Of a stretch of 64,000 nucleotides of DNA, positions 34,010 through 43,725 are shown in pieces. The DNA is from Bacteroidota bacterium. Lineage in GTDB: Bacteria > Bacteroidota > Bacteroidia > Bacteroidales > FEN-979. The translations under genes were made by a program, and so were the position numbers. Under the pieces are notes generated by a model. That model was given only the letters and a program-made list of their open reading frames with translations. It was not told where the DNA came from and searched no databases. The first letter of the stretch is position 1. Every line of letters begins with the position of its first letter. The DNA is taken from positions 1-64,000 of the forward strand of contig JAPLDK010000030.1 in assembly GCA_026391775.1 (NCBI GenBank), in the 5' to 3' direction.

Positions 34010-36775
34010 TCAATTATCAGCGCAATGCAACCGGCATGATCCATATGAAAACTTGCAACTGCATTTACCAAGGGCTTTCTCAACGATCAGGTTCTGCTGC
34101 ACTTTGTGAAGCTGTGAAGATCCTGTAGCCGGACTTCCGCTTGGGGGCCTGGCCACATAGGTAAGCTTAAGCTTCAGGAAATTATTGACTATATAGTTCA
34201 ATGCACCCATATTGGCGGGTTCTTCCTGCACCCATTCGAAATGTTTTGCATTGGGATAAGAAGAAACCACATTTTTCAGCTTTTCTCCGGGCAGGGGATA
34301 AAGCTGTTCAAGCCTTATCACTGCCACGTTTTGAACTCCAAGCTGTTCCCGCTTTTCGATGATATCATAATATACCTTACCGGAACAGAATGCCAGTTTG
34401 GTGACCTTACTTTTATCCACAACGGTATCGTCCAGCACTTCCTGGAATCCGCCCTGTGTAAACCCGCTGATCTTTGAAACACAACGGGGATGCCTCAGAA
34501 GGCTCTTGGGTGTGAACACAACAAGAGGTTTGCGGAATTCCCGGACAAGCTGCCTTCTGAGCAGATGAAAAAAATTCGCAGGAGTGCTGCAGTTTGCGAT
34601 CTGCCAGTTATAATGGCCCGACAAAGTGAGAAAGCGTTCAAGCCTTGCACTGGAATGTTCAGGGCCCTGGCCTTCATAACCATGGGGCAGGAACAGCACA
34701 AGCCCGTTCATGACCTTCCACTTATCCTCTGCGCTGCTGAGGTACTGGTCGATGATAACCTGGGTACCATTATTGAAATCCCCGAATTGGGCTTCCCAGA
34801 TAGTAAGTCCCTGTGGGGCTGCAAACGCAAACCCGTATTCGAACCCGAGCACGCCATATTCCGAAAGAAGGGAATTATATATTCTGAAAGTTGCCTGTTT
34901 TTCGCTTATGTGGTCCAGAGGAATGAACTTATTTTCTGAGTCCTCTACGGTAAGCACGGCATGGCGGTGGGAGAAGGTGCCCCGCTGTGAATCCTGCCCG
35001 CTGATGCGGATAGGATGGCCGTCTCTGAGCAGGCTGCCATAAGCCAGGAGCTCTCCCATAGCCCAGTCAAGCCTGCCTTCGCCTTCGAGCATAGCCTTAC
35101 GGTCTTCCTGAAGCTTCACTACTTTGCGAAAAAATTTCACTCCTGTGGGGAGAACTGTCAGTTTATCGCCAATCTCCCTGAGTGTGGATTCCGGAATTGC
35201 AGTCAGGGGTGAGATGATGAAATCTTCAGGAACCGCCCTGCGGATGTCTTTCCACAGAGGTCCAAGGAAGGAGGTTATATCAGCCTTCTCAATGGTTTTG
35301 GAAGATTGGAATGCCTTTTCGAGGGCCGTATTGATTTCGTTCCTAATGCCGCTGATGTCAAATTCGCCTGCGGTACCTTCCTCTTCAAGCTTCTTTATAT
35401 AGATCTCGAGAGGATCGGGATGGGTCTCTATTATCTTATACAATATGGGCTGGGTAAAACGGGGCTCATCGCTTTCGTTATGACCGAATTTACGGTAGCC
35501 GAGAAGGTCTATGAAAACATCCTTATGAAATTGCAGACGGAATTCCATGGCAAGCTGTACCGTATAGACTATCGCTTCAACATCATCGGCATTTACATGG
35601 AACACAGGCGACTGGATGGTTTTTGCCACATCGGTGCAATAAACACTTGATCTTCCGTCGAGATAATTCGTCGTGAACCCTATCTGGTTATTGATGACCA
35701 GATGGATGGTCCCACCGGTTTTATAGGCTTCAAGGTCGGCCATCTGGGTAGTCTCGTACACAATGCCCTGGCCGGAAATCGAGGCATCTCCATGGATCAG
35801 GACGGGTACGACCTTAGCGTTGTCCCCATCATATGTATGATCAATCCGCCCGCGGGCCAGTCCTTCAACTACCGGGTCAACCGCTTCAAGGTGGGAGGGA
35901 TTGGGACAGAGTGAGAGGTTAAGGTGCTGCCCGCTTCCGCCGGCTACCGTTGTGGAATAGCCAAGGTGGTATTTGACATCCCCAAGGAGTTCGTCATCGC
36001 TGTATTCCTTGCCTTCAAATTCCGAAAATATCTGTTCAAAGGGTTTCTGCATGATGTTGCCAAGCACATTGAGCCTGCCCCTGTGAGCCATTCCCAGGAT
36101 GAATTCCTTCACCCCTAGTTCAGCCCCTTTCCTGATAACCGCATCCAATGCGGGAATAAGCGATTCAACGCCTTCAAGCGAGAAGCTTTTATGGCCCGGG
36201 AATTTCTTATGAATGAACTTCTCCATCAGGACAGCCTCTGAAAGTTTTCTGAGGATAAGGCCTTTTTCTTCAATTGAAAAGGAAGGAGAGTTCTTTACCG
36301 GTTCCATTCTGGCGATGAACCATTCAACCACTTCCGGCCTGCGGATATAGTAATACTCTATCCCGACCGATTCACAATATGTTTTCTGCAGATATGCAAT
36401 GATGTCGATGAGTTTTGCGTTACCGAGGCCAAGTTCTTTTCCTGCCTGGAAATGCTTGATCAGGTCATCCTTCCCAAGGCCGAAATTTTCTATATCGAGG
36501 GTGGGTGAATATTTGCGCCTGGTCCTTACAGGGTTGGTTTTTGTGAAGAGATGGCCCCTCTGACGGTAGGCGGCTATCAGGTTCATTACCTTGAATTCGT
36601 TGGGATAGAGGAAAGCTTCACCTTCATCGGCTTTGTAGTTTTTCTGGCAGAATTCGAAGCCTTCAAAGAATTTCCGCCATGATTCATCAACCGATGCAGG
36701 ATCTTCACGGTATTTCCTGAAGAGTTCCTCTATCACGGCATTATCCAATGTATTGAGATATGAGAATGGGTCCAT
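34010..36775 (-). CDS. sucA: 2-oxoglutarate dehydrogenase E1 component
   Basis: 921 residues. Thiamine-diphosphate-dependent decarboxylation of 2-oxoglutarate and succinyl transfer to the lipoyl group of SucB. N-terminal DPFSYLNTLDNAVIEELFRK is the E2-binding segment. Core motifs: KEFILGMAHRGRLNVLGNI, NPSHLEAVDPVVEG, VLIHGDASISGQGIVYET (TPP-binding), FIDLLGYRKFGHNESDEP, and the C-terminal HEPSSARLERFL-type region as PEHSSARLERFL. A -7-like TATCTTTG (minus strand, 36801-36808) lies 25 nt before the start. The gene begins the minus-strand run sucA to nadB. No lipoamide dehydrogenase gene is in the window. Confidence 0.97.
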   Translation of the reverse strand: MDPFSYLNTLDNAVIEELFRKYREDPASVDESWRKFFEGFEFCQKNYKADEGEAFLYPNEFKVMNLIAAYRQRGHLFTKTNPVRTRRKYSPTLDIENFGLGKDDLIKHFQAGKELGLGNAKLIDIIAYLQKTYCESVGIEYYYIRRPEVVEWFIARMEPVKNSPSFSIEEKGLILRKLSEAVLMEKFIHKKFPGHKSFSLEGVESLIPALDAVIRKGAELGVKEFILGMAHRGRLNVLGNIMQKPFEQIFSEFEGKEYSDDELLGDVKYHLGYSTTVAGGSGQHLNLSLCPNPSHLEAVDPVVEGLARGRIDHTYDGDNAKVVPVLIHGDASISGQGIVYETTQMADLEAYKTGGTIHLVINNQIGFTTNYLDGRSSVYCTDVAKTIQSPVFHVNADDVEAIVYTVQLAMEFRLQFHKDVFIDLLGYRKFGHNESDEPRFTQPILYKIIETHPDPLEIYIKKLEEEGTAGEFDISGIRNEINTALEKAFQSSKTIEKADITSFLGPLWKDIRRAVPEDFIISPLTAIPESTLREIGDKLTVLPTGVKFFRKVVKLQEDRKAMLEGEGRLDWAMGELLAYGSLLRDGHPIRISGQDSQRGTFSHRHAVLTVEDSENKFIPLDHISEKQATFRIYNSLLSEYGVLGFEYGFAFAAPQGLTIWEAQFGDFNNGTQVIIDQYLSSAEDKWKVMNGLVLFLPHGYEGQGPEHSSARLERFLTLSGHYNWQIANCSTPANFFHLLRRQLVREFRKPLVVFTPKSLLRHPRCVSKISGFTQGGFQEVLDDTVVDKSKVTKLAFCSGKVYYDIIEKREQLGVQNVAVIRLEQLYPLPGEKLKNVVSSYPNAKHFEWVQEEPANMGALNYIVNNFLKLKLTYVARPPSGSPATGSSQLHKVQQNLIVEKALGKCSCKFSYGSCRLHCADN

Positions 36776-36889
36776 GGGTATTCAGAAAACAGATGAAAAG
36801 CAAAGATATTAAAAATCGTGATGATCGTTTTGTTCCTTATGGCCGTGATGAACGTGGGTATACTAATGCGACTTTTAAGATATAATTGC

Positions 36890-38395
36890 CTACTTCGCGA
36901 TCTCTCTGCTTACCTTTAAAATCTGAATATCAGCCAGCTTTCTCACGTCGTTATTCAGATCTCCTTTATCCAGGACAATGATATTGAATCCTTTTTTTCT
37001 CAGCTCGCCGAGTACATTTATTTCAGGAATTTCGGGATAGGCTGTAGCACCTGTATAAAACATGGCTTCAATGGGGTGTGCGGTGTTGAATATCACAGTT
37101 TTTCTTTCATCATGAATGTTTTTTTTAAGGGCTTTAAGATCTATTGCCCATTGATGCCGCCTTTCCCTGATTTCAAAAAAGCTGACCCGTTCAATGCAAT
37201 ATCTTACGGGCAGGGCGAGTAACAGTAAAATGATTGTATAAATCAGCCATGTGTATTTATACCTGTAGCGATAGAGATATTGACAAAATATGCCAGTTAT
37301 TATGAATATTGCCGGAGCAGTGAAAATGATATAGCCTATCATTTTTGTTTGAACGATAGAGAAGAAAATTATTGGGACGAACAGCCAGACAGCTAAGGCA
37401 AGTCGATTATAATTCTTTAAGTCAGTGAATGTTTTGTAAAGGAACCAGATAAGTGGAATATAGATCAACTCCCCAAAGACAATTCTGAGGTTATCGAAAT
37501 AATAATAAAAAGGACCACCTTGCTTATCCAGCACTTCAGTAATATGTCTCAGGTTGTAATGGCTTTCCCATTGAGATTCCAAAGGGAACTCATAATGAAT
37601 ATACAGCTGCCAGGGCATCACCGTAACAAGAATGACAAAGCAGAGGATAAGCAGGTTCATAAGGATTTGGGCAATTGTGAATTTTTTTGAGCCAATTATA
37701 AAAAGATACCAGATTGGAATGACAATAAGAGCAGGTAACCATTTGCACAGGATAGCAGCACCGATACTCATTCCGCAAAAAATATTACAGGCCTGGTTTT
37801 TATTGTTCAGGGAGAATTTCAATGCAAAGAACACAGCAAGTTCAATAAAAAACAGGTAAGATGCATCGATATGGTCCGTAGCCATCCGCCCACCGGAAAA
37901 TTCAATTATTAGACCATGAATTGAATACAGAAAAGCGGCAATGAATCCGACTTTAACGTTAGCAAGTGACTGTCCAATCCTGAAGGTCAGCCAAATCCCA
38001 AGTGTTGTCAGAAGTATGGAGGGCAGGCGTACAGCGATTTCATTGGGGCCAAAGACTCCCATGCTTAACGCCATCATCCACAGGGGCAATGGTTGTTTGT
38101 GCAGCCAGATGTGATTACTGGTCCAATTATGATAATCAAAGGGTAAAACAGGATTATCATACAAAGCAGGCAGCAAGGGGTGACTGATCAGGTTCTTTGC
38201 GACCAAGGCATGATAACGTTCATCCCAGGCATGCAAATAGAAATCGGAAGCGAAATATATTCTTAAGATAAGGCCGCAGATCATCAGCAGCAGAACTGCA
38301 ATAACCATGCGATTATATAGGAAGAATCTCCAGGAAAAGAAATATCCGGCAGTACAGATGATCAAAGTGAATATGCCGTAATATAAATTTTCCAT
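36890..38395 (-). CDS. GT39-type (ArnT/PMT-like) membrane glycosyltransferase
   Basis: 501 residues with about 11 transmembrane helices. The first extracytoplasmic loop carries the GT39/PMT catalytic acidic pair in YLHAWDERYHALVAKNL, and the next conserved loop has HKQPLPLWMMALSMGVFGPN followed by AVRLPSILLTTLG, as in ArnT-like transferases that use polyprenyl-phosphate sugars. Acceptor not known: lipid A, surface glycan or protein are all possible. Soluble periplasmic C-terminal part of about 100 residues (ERRHQWAIDLKALKK). Single gene upstream of sucA on the same strand after 114 nt. Confidence 0.88.
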   Translation of the reverse strand: MENLYYGIFTLIICTAGYFFSWRFFLYNRMVIAVLLLMICGLILRIYFASDFYLHAWDERYHALVAKNLISHPLLPALYDNPVLPFDYHNWTSNHIWLHKQPLPLWMMALSMGVFGPNEIAVRLPSILLTTLGIWLTFRIGQSLANVKVGFIAAFLYSIHGLIIEFSGGRMATDHIDASYLFFIELAVFFALKFSLNNKNQACNIFCGMSIGAAILCKWLPALIVIPIWYLFIIGSKKFTIAQILMNLLILCFVILVTVMPWQLYIHYEFPLESQWESHYNLRHITEVLDKQGGPFYYYFDNLRIVFGELIYIPLIWFLYKTFTDLKNYNRLALAVWLFVPIIFFSIVQTKMIGYIIFTAPAIFIITGIFCQYLYRYRYKYTWLIYTIILLLLALPVRYCIERVSFFEIRERRHQWAIDLKALKKNIHDERKTVIFNTAHPIEAMFYTGATAYPEIPEINVLGELRKKGFNIIVLDKGDLNNDVRKLADIQILKVSREIAK

Positions 38396-38456
38396 TCTTC
38401 TGAAATACCATCAGAAAGATTGAGGGCAGAGGATGGCCTCTTGGTTTCTGACAGGT

Positions 38457-40211
38457 TTAATTTTTTAAAAATGTTGATTGATAGGATTGATAATAAATAT
38501 TCAATCTCAGAAGGTATAATCCTGAAGGGAGGCCAGAAACGTTTATTGACTTTGGATTTCGTTGTTCAATGACTTTCACACCCCGGATGTCATATACCAT
38601 AACCAGCATGTCTTCATGATGTGGAAAATTTAGGAATAGCCTGTCCTGACAGGGATTCGGATAAACTGAAAATTCCGGCAAGCTGTTCTGAATCACAGCT
38701 GTCGGGGTAAAGTCAAAGGAATGAACTGTTGAGAAAGCTGAAGGCAGGAAGCCGTTATCGATTGCCTGCACGCTCCAGTAATAGGTCCCCTGTACAAGGC
38801 CGTTGATGGTCCAGCTTGTATCCTGGTTTGTATTACCGGTGCAGGCAATCCTGCGGAAGCCTGTAGAGCAGTCGGACATGGGGCTTAGAACGTCTATTGA
38901 ATCGTAGCCACTGCCGATGAACATGTTGTACATCAGGCCATCCGAAGGAGTTTGTGCATCGATGGCTTTATCCCATTTGAGGGTCACAGTATTCCCATGA
39001 TGCTCCATGCTGAGGTTGGCAGGTTGAACCGGGGGAGTATTGGTGAAAAACTGGGAAGTCCCGGAGGTATTGCGGTAGAGCCTTGTTGCGGTTTCCCCGT
39101 AAGAACCGGTACCTGACATTAGCAAGTCGGTAAAGCCATCGTTATTGTAATCGGCGAAGGCAGTGCCGCCTGAACCAATACCGCCCATATCGGTATAAAA
39201 ATTGTTGAACACCATATCCCCTTCGTTATGGTAAAGGAAGGTTACCGCGCTTCCGCCGCATGAGTGCACCTTTCCGTTCACAATAAAATCGGGCCTGCCG
39301 TCATTATCGTAATCGGCAATGCCCATGTTTGTTGAGAACAGGTTAAAGGTGTAATTATCTATCTGTTCAAACACATCGTTGCCTTTGTTTTTATAGATAA
39401 GGAGGTAACCGAATGCGGTATCCACTCCCGATATAAGCAGGTCCATATCGCCATCCCTGTCAAGGTCGGCCCATTTGGAACTGCCAAGGCTGAGCCCCAG
39501 AATTCCCGAAGGCTGCACGCTGACTTCCGTAAAAACACCATGGTCGTTGCGGAAGAGCTTTGACACATCGCCTACATCAACATGACCGCATACAAATACA
39601 TCAGTTTGTCCGTCGTTGTTGTAATCGACCCAGTTACAGGAGGCATAGGTCAAGGCAGGGAGAGGAGCTGCAATTTCTGAAAACCCTAAACAACCGTTGT
39701 TGTGAAGGATCTTCGCGATGTTATTCCCAGCCATGAGAATGTCGAGCCTCCCGTCGTTATCATAATCGCCCCAGTGGGCCTGTCCTGATGAAACTGCATA
39801 GGGGAGAGGTATAGCTGAAGCTACGGGGCTGCCGTTGGAGAAAGCGATAACATAGGCTTTAGTATCACCCCCGGCATCGTTTCCGGTAATCAGCAGATCA
39901 AGCCAGCCGTTATTGTCTGCATCTCCCCATTCGATGCTGCCATTGGTCAGATGGGGCAGGGCAAACCCTGAGTTGATAAACAGCCCGTTATCATTCCTGT
40001 AAACATATGTCCTGGGGATCCCGGCGCTGTCGCCGCAAATAGCAACATCGAGGTCGCCATCCCTGTCATAATCCCCCCAGGAAACCCAGCTGTGGGCGAG
40101 ATCGGGAAGACCGGTATTTTGAACCAGTTCAAACGGCTGGGTCTGGGCCGAAAGGTTGTTGGCAATGCCCGTAAAAAGCAGGAGTAATACAAGGCTTAAC
40201 AGTTTACGCAT
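38457..40211 (-). CDS. Secreted FG-GAP/VCBS-repeat protein with T9SS sorting domain
   Basis: 584 residues. Signal peptide 1-22 (NNLSAQ). Seven to eight FG-GAP/VCBS-type repeats with calcium-binding D-x-D-x-D-x-x-D loops (WGDYDRDGDLDVAICGD, WGDADNNGWLDLLITGND, WVDYNNDGQTDVFVCGH, WADLDRDGDMDLLISGV) form a propeller to about residue 390. A fibronectin-III-like domain (PANLSMEHHGNTVTLKWDKA) comes next, then a T9SS C-terminal domain (VYPNPCQDRLFLNF ... LPSGLYLLRLN). Predicted extracellular calcium-stabilised adhesin-type protein. Downstream dsbD is 6 nt away on the same strand. Confidence 0.92.
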   Translation of the reverse strand: MRKLLSLVLLLLFTGIANNLSAQTQPFELVQNTGLPDLAHSWVSWGDYDRDGDLDVAICGDSAGIPRTYVYRNDNGLFINSGFALPHLTNGSIEWGDADNNGWLDLLITGNDAGGDTKAYVIAFSNGSPVASAIPLPYAVSSGQAHWGDYDNDGRLDILMAGNNIAKILHNNGCLGFSEIAAPLPALTYASCNWVDYNNDGQTDVFVCGHVDVGDVSKLFRNDHGVFTEVSVQPSGILGLSLGSSKWADLDRDGDMDLLISGVDTAFGYLLIYKNKGNDVFEQIDNYTFNLFSTNMGIADYDNDGRPDFIVNGKVHSCGGSAVTFLYHNEGDMVFNNFYTDMGGIGSGGTAFADYNNDGFTDLLMSGTGSYGETATRLYRNTSGTSQFFTNTPPVQPANLSMEHHGNTVTLKWDKAIDAQTPSDGLMYNMFIGSGYDSIDVLSPMSDCSTGFRRIACTGNTNQDTSWTINGLVQGTYYWSVQAIDNGFLPSAFSTVHSFDFTPTAVIQNSLPEFSVYPNPCQDRLFLNFPHHEDMLVMVYDIRGVKVIEQRNPKSINVSGLPSGLYLLRLNIYYQSYQSTFLKN

Positions 40212-40217
40212 ACTGTA

Positions 40218-42347
40218 TTATTTTTTCTGTTGTTTCCGGAAATTATCAAGCGCTCCGTCGAGCCATTTTACAAATTCATCCACGTTCAGGTTATACGCAC
40301 GGGGCTGGGCCAGCAGGTTTCCCGAAGTGTCGAGCAGTACGTAATACGGCTGCGAATTAATATTATATCCTGAGATCTGGAGGTCGGCATAGATCTTGCC
40401 AATGGATTTCTTCACTTTGCCGTCGTACTTGCTTGTGACCCATTCATTCGCGGGGACTTCGGTTTTATCATCCACATACAGGGCAGTCACAATAAATTTT
40501 TCACGAAGTCTTTGAAGGACGGGTGGCGCTGACCATACATTGGCTTCCATTTCGCGGCAGTTCACGCAGCCGTGGCCAGTAAAGTCGATAAACAGGGGCT
40601 TGTTCAACTTTTTAGCGCATGACAGACCCTGTTTATAATCGAAGTAACCGTCGAGGCCGTGGGGCAGTTTCAGGAAGTCGCCATATCTTGGTTTTTCGCA
40701 GAGGGCGGATGTCGTGTTGCCGCCGGTCCCGCTGCCTGAAAATGCTTTGACTTCTTCCCGGATAATTCTCGTGAGGTCGAAGTCGAGCGAGGTCTCGGGA
40801 GGAAGATATCCGGATAAAGCTTTAAGGGGTGCGCCAAACATGCCCGGGACCATATACATCACAAATGAGAAGGTGATGATCGCAAGCAACAGCCTGGGAA
40901 CACTGATGAATGGAAGGTCGGAATCGTGATGGAATTTGAGCTTTCCAAGCAGGTAAAATCCCATAAGGGTGAATGTAATGATCCACATGGCCAGGTAAAC
41001 TTCCCTGTCGAGGATATGCCAGTGGTAAGTCTGGTCGGCAATGCTCAGGAATTTGAGACCCAGCGCGATTTCAAGGAAGCCCAGGACAACTTTGACCGAG
41101 TTCAGCCATCCGCCCGATTTGGGAAGGCCTGCCAGCCATGAAGGGAAGAAGGCAAAGAGGGCAAAAGGCAGGGCAAAGGCCAGTGAAAAGCCTAACATCC
41201 CGATGATGGGCTGCAGGATCTGCCCGCTGGCCGATTTCACCAGAATCGCTCCGACAATAGGTCCGGTACAGGAGAAAGAAACCAGCACCAGGGTAAATGC
41301 CATGAAGAATGCGCCGGTGTATCCGCCTTTATCGGCCTGTTTATCGGCTTTGTTCACCAGCCAGCTTGGGAGGGTGATCTCAAACATTCCCAGGAATGAT
41401 GCGGCAAAGACCATGAAGATCAGGAAGAAAAACACGTTGGGGATCCAGTGTGTGCTGAGGAAATTCGCGAAATTAGCGCCCAGTGTGACCGCAACAACTG
41501 TTCCGATGACTGTATAGATAACGATGATTGAAAGTCCGTATACAATGGCCTGCATACGTCCTTTGCGTTTGTTCTCACTGCCTTTCATGAAAAAAGTAAC
41601 GGTCATTGGGATCATTGGGAAAACGCATGGGGTAACGATAGCGGCCAGTCCGGCAAGGAAACTGATAAGGAAAAATACAAGAAGTGATTTGTTTTCTTCA
41701 GTGCCTGCAGGGACTGCACTGAACCGGCTGATTTTCGCAGAGTCCTGTTTTGCGCTGCAGCAGGCTTTTCCGGCTTTGGATGTGTCGGTTGTTGCGGCAT
41801 TTTGAGTTGTGGCATCTGCTGCGGTTATGCCTTTTTGCGCCGGGCTGGTTTTTTCAGGTTGGGGCTGGGTGGTAGCTGAAGTTTCAGGGTTCCCCTTGAT
41901 TGCAAATTCGAACTCCGCTTCCGTTGGAGCAATGCATGAGCGGTCGTTGCAGCACATGAAATAAACGTTTCCTTTTATAGTGAAATCCTTTTTGCCAATG
42001 ACTTTTATTTTCTGTTTAAAAACCGCTCTGTCCGGGAAATAAGTAACAACCATATTGTTAATCTGGGGATCTTTTTCCTTTACCCCTTTAGGCTCAACAA
42101 CTTTTCCAAGCAGTTCATAATCCGGGCTTTTTATGAACGTGAATTCTGTTGGTACAGGTCCTTCAGGAATAACTTCCTGTGAATAGGTATGCCAGCCTCT
42201 GTCGGAATTTGAAATCAACAACAGGGTAACCTCACCTGCTTTGGTCGGTTCAACTTTGAATGACCATTTTACCGGTTCGAGAACCTGTGAGAATAAAATG
42301 AATGGCATCAGGGTAAATGCGAGGAGGAAGAAACGGGATCTATTCAT
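40218..42347 (-). CDS. dsbD: DsbD-type thiol:disulfide interchange protein
   Basis: About 709 residues from ATG 42347, which gives the signal peptide MNRSRFFLLAFTLMPFILFS; the frame stays open to an earlier ATG at 42443. Parts: N-terminal immunoglobulin-like DsbD domain with VYFMCCNDRSCIAPTEAEF; a low-complexity linker; eight transmembrane helices with the redox pair regions IVTPCVFPMIPMTVTFF and SFSCTGPIVGAIL; and a periplasmic thioredoxin domain with C-V-N-C in DFTGHGCVNCREMEANVW. Moves electrons from cytoplasmic thioredoxin to periplasmic partners. Divergent from the CHASE2 gene at 42556. Full set of Cys pairs is visible. Confidence 0.94.
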   Translation of the reverse strand: MNRSRFFLLAFTLMPFILFSQVLEPVKWSFKVEPTKAGEVTLLLISNSDRGWHTYSQEVIPEGPVPTEFTFIKSPDYELLGKVVEPKGVKEKDPQINNMVVTYFPDRAVFKQKIKVIGKKDFTIKGNVYFMCCNDRSCIAPTEAEFEFAIKGNPETSATTQPQPEKTSPAQKGITAADATTQNAATTDTSKAGKACCSAKQDSAKISRFSAVPAGTEENKSLLVFFLISFLAGLAAIVTPCVFPMIPMTVTFFMKGSENKRKGRMQAIVYGLSIIVIYTVIGTVVAVTLGANFANFLSTHWIPNVFFFLIFMVFAASFLGMFEITLPSWLVNKADKQADKGGYTGAFFMAFTLVLVSFSCTGPIVGAILVKSASGQILQPIIGMLGFSLAFALPFALFAFFPSWLAGLPKSGGWLNSVKVVLGFLEIALGLKFLSIADQTYHWHILDREVYLAMWIITFTLMGFYLLGKLKFHHDSDLPFISVPRLLLAIITFSFVMYMVPGMFGAPLKALSGYLPPETSLDFDLTRIIREEVKAFSGSGTGGNTTSALCEKPRYGDFLKLPHGLDGYFDYKQGLSCAKKLNKPLFIDFTGHGCVNCREMEANVWSAPPVLQRLREKFIVTALYVDDKTEVPANEWVTSKYDGKVKKSIGKIYADLQISGYNINSQPYYVLLDTSGNLLAQPRAYNLNVDEFVKWLDGALDNFRKQQKK

Positions 42348-42555
42348 GATTTCCGGATTCGGATTGTTAGGGTACAAAGGTAGTAAAATATCGAAAATTG
42401 TGATAATCGCGTGGATGTGATCTTTTTGCTGTAACCGCATCAATCATTATTTGGTTACCGATTTTTTTTACGGTTCAGAATATTAGTATTAATTTAGTAG
42501 TTGCTACAGGGATGCCCGGTTTGAATTCCTGTCTGCTGGTTTAAAAGAAAAGTGA

Positions 42556-43725
42556 ATGAAATCAAGGGATTTGAAAATATTCCGATGGGTACGGCCGGAC
42601 TTTTTTGTGGTCACCCTTCTTTTATTTATCACAGTGGCCCTTGTCGAACTCTTTGCCCTTAACCTCACTTTCTTTAACCCTGTTGAAAAAGCCCTTACCG
42701 ACTTCAATTTCAGTGACCTGCTGTATTCGAAACTTAGCTCGAAGCAGGAATTACTAGACAAACGGATACGCAGCTTTCATCCAAAAGTGATCGGATTCGA
42801 TGGCTTTTTCTCAGTTCGTCGCGATTCAACTGTGGATGCAATGTTACTTGAGCAGTTGAGCCAGGAGCGAAATCTGGCCATGGCCTGTTATCTTGTTGAT
42901 AGAAACACAGCGGATGGCAGTTTCGACAGCCTGGAAACATCCGACCCTTATTTCAATACCGGGGAGCGGGCCATTGTGAACCTTGGCGGTGCCAACCCTG
43001 AAACCTCCACGGTACGCACTTTTAGCCCGGTGCAGGTATTCAAAGGCGATACCCTATGGGCCATGGCTGCAGAAGTCGTAAGAAAATATGATCCTGCCGC
43101 ATTCAGCCGCCTGGCCAGGCGGAACAACGTTCGGGAGATCATCAATTACACCGGCAACCATAATGCATTCATAAGCTACGATGCAGAGGAGGTGCTCGAC
43201 TCCACTTCCGATCTGAGTATGATAAAAGATAAGATCGTGTTGATGGGGTATATCGGCAATTCTTTCCGGAATGTCAATGATCTCGAGGATATATATTTCA
43301 CGCCGATGAATCCGGAACTGGCCGGCAGGTCCCGACCCGATATGTACGGTGTGGTGATCCATGCCAATGCCGCCAGCATGATCCTTTCCGGCAATTATAT
43401 CAATGTGATGCCTGAATGGCTTCAGATCCTGTTTTCCTTCATTTTCTGTTATCTGTATGTCCTTTTCTTCACGTGGTTCAATTCCAGGAATCCGGCTTTA
43501 TTTGATCTGCTCTTCCCGGCGATCCTGCTGGCGATCAATGTTCTGATCGTCTACACTTTCTTTATCCTATACAAAACCTTTAGCTACAGCATTTACGCTA
43601 CATATTTCCTGATACCGGTGCTGTTTTACAAATTGTTCCTCACCTGGTATGAACGCGCCATCCATGTTATCGCCCGGAGGATCCAGGTGCATCCATTTTT
43701 ATTACCCCCTAAACCGAAGCCATGA
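42556..43725 (+). CDS. CHASE2-domain membrane sensor, copy B, with an internal gap
   Basis: 389 residues. Helix 1 (FFVVTLLLFITVALVELFAL) follows a short N-terminus. The CHASE2 region shares with copy A the phrases DFNFSDLLYSK, HPKVIGFDGFF, INYTGNHNAFISYDA, KDKIVLMGYIGNS and RPDMYGVVIHANAASMI, and is followed by three membrane segments. Compared with copy A about 20 residues are missing between YSKLSS and KRIRSFHPKVIG, exactly where copy A has the first CHASE2 beta-strand (DTNIILINTGSLSREG). The frame is intact, so this is an in-frame deletion or a true variant. No output domain. It overlaps the partner gene by 4 nt as in copy A, and is divergent from dsbD. Confidence 0.86.
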   Translation: MKSRDLKIFRWVRPDFFVVTLLLFITVALVELFALNLTFFNPVEKALTDFNFSDLLYSKLSSKQELLDKRIRSFHPKVIGFDGFFSVRRDSTVDAMLLEQLSQERNLAMACYLVDRNTADGSFDSLETSDPYFNTGERAIVNLGGANPETSTVRTFSPVQVFKGDTLWAMAAEVVRKYDPAAFSRLARRNNVREIINYTGNHNAFISYDAEEVLDSTSDLSMIKDKIVLMGYIGNSFRNVNDLEDIYFTPMNPELAGRSRPDMYGVVIHANAASMILSGNYINVMPEWLQILFSFIFCYLYVLFFTWFNSRNPALFDLLFPAILLAINVLIVYTFFILYKTFSYSIYATYFLIPVLFYKLFLTWYERAIHVIARRIQVHPFLLPPKPKP

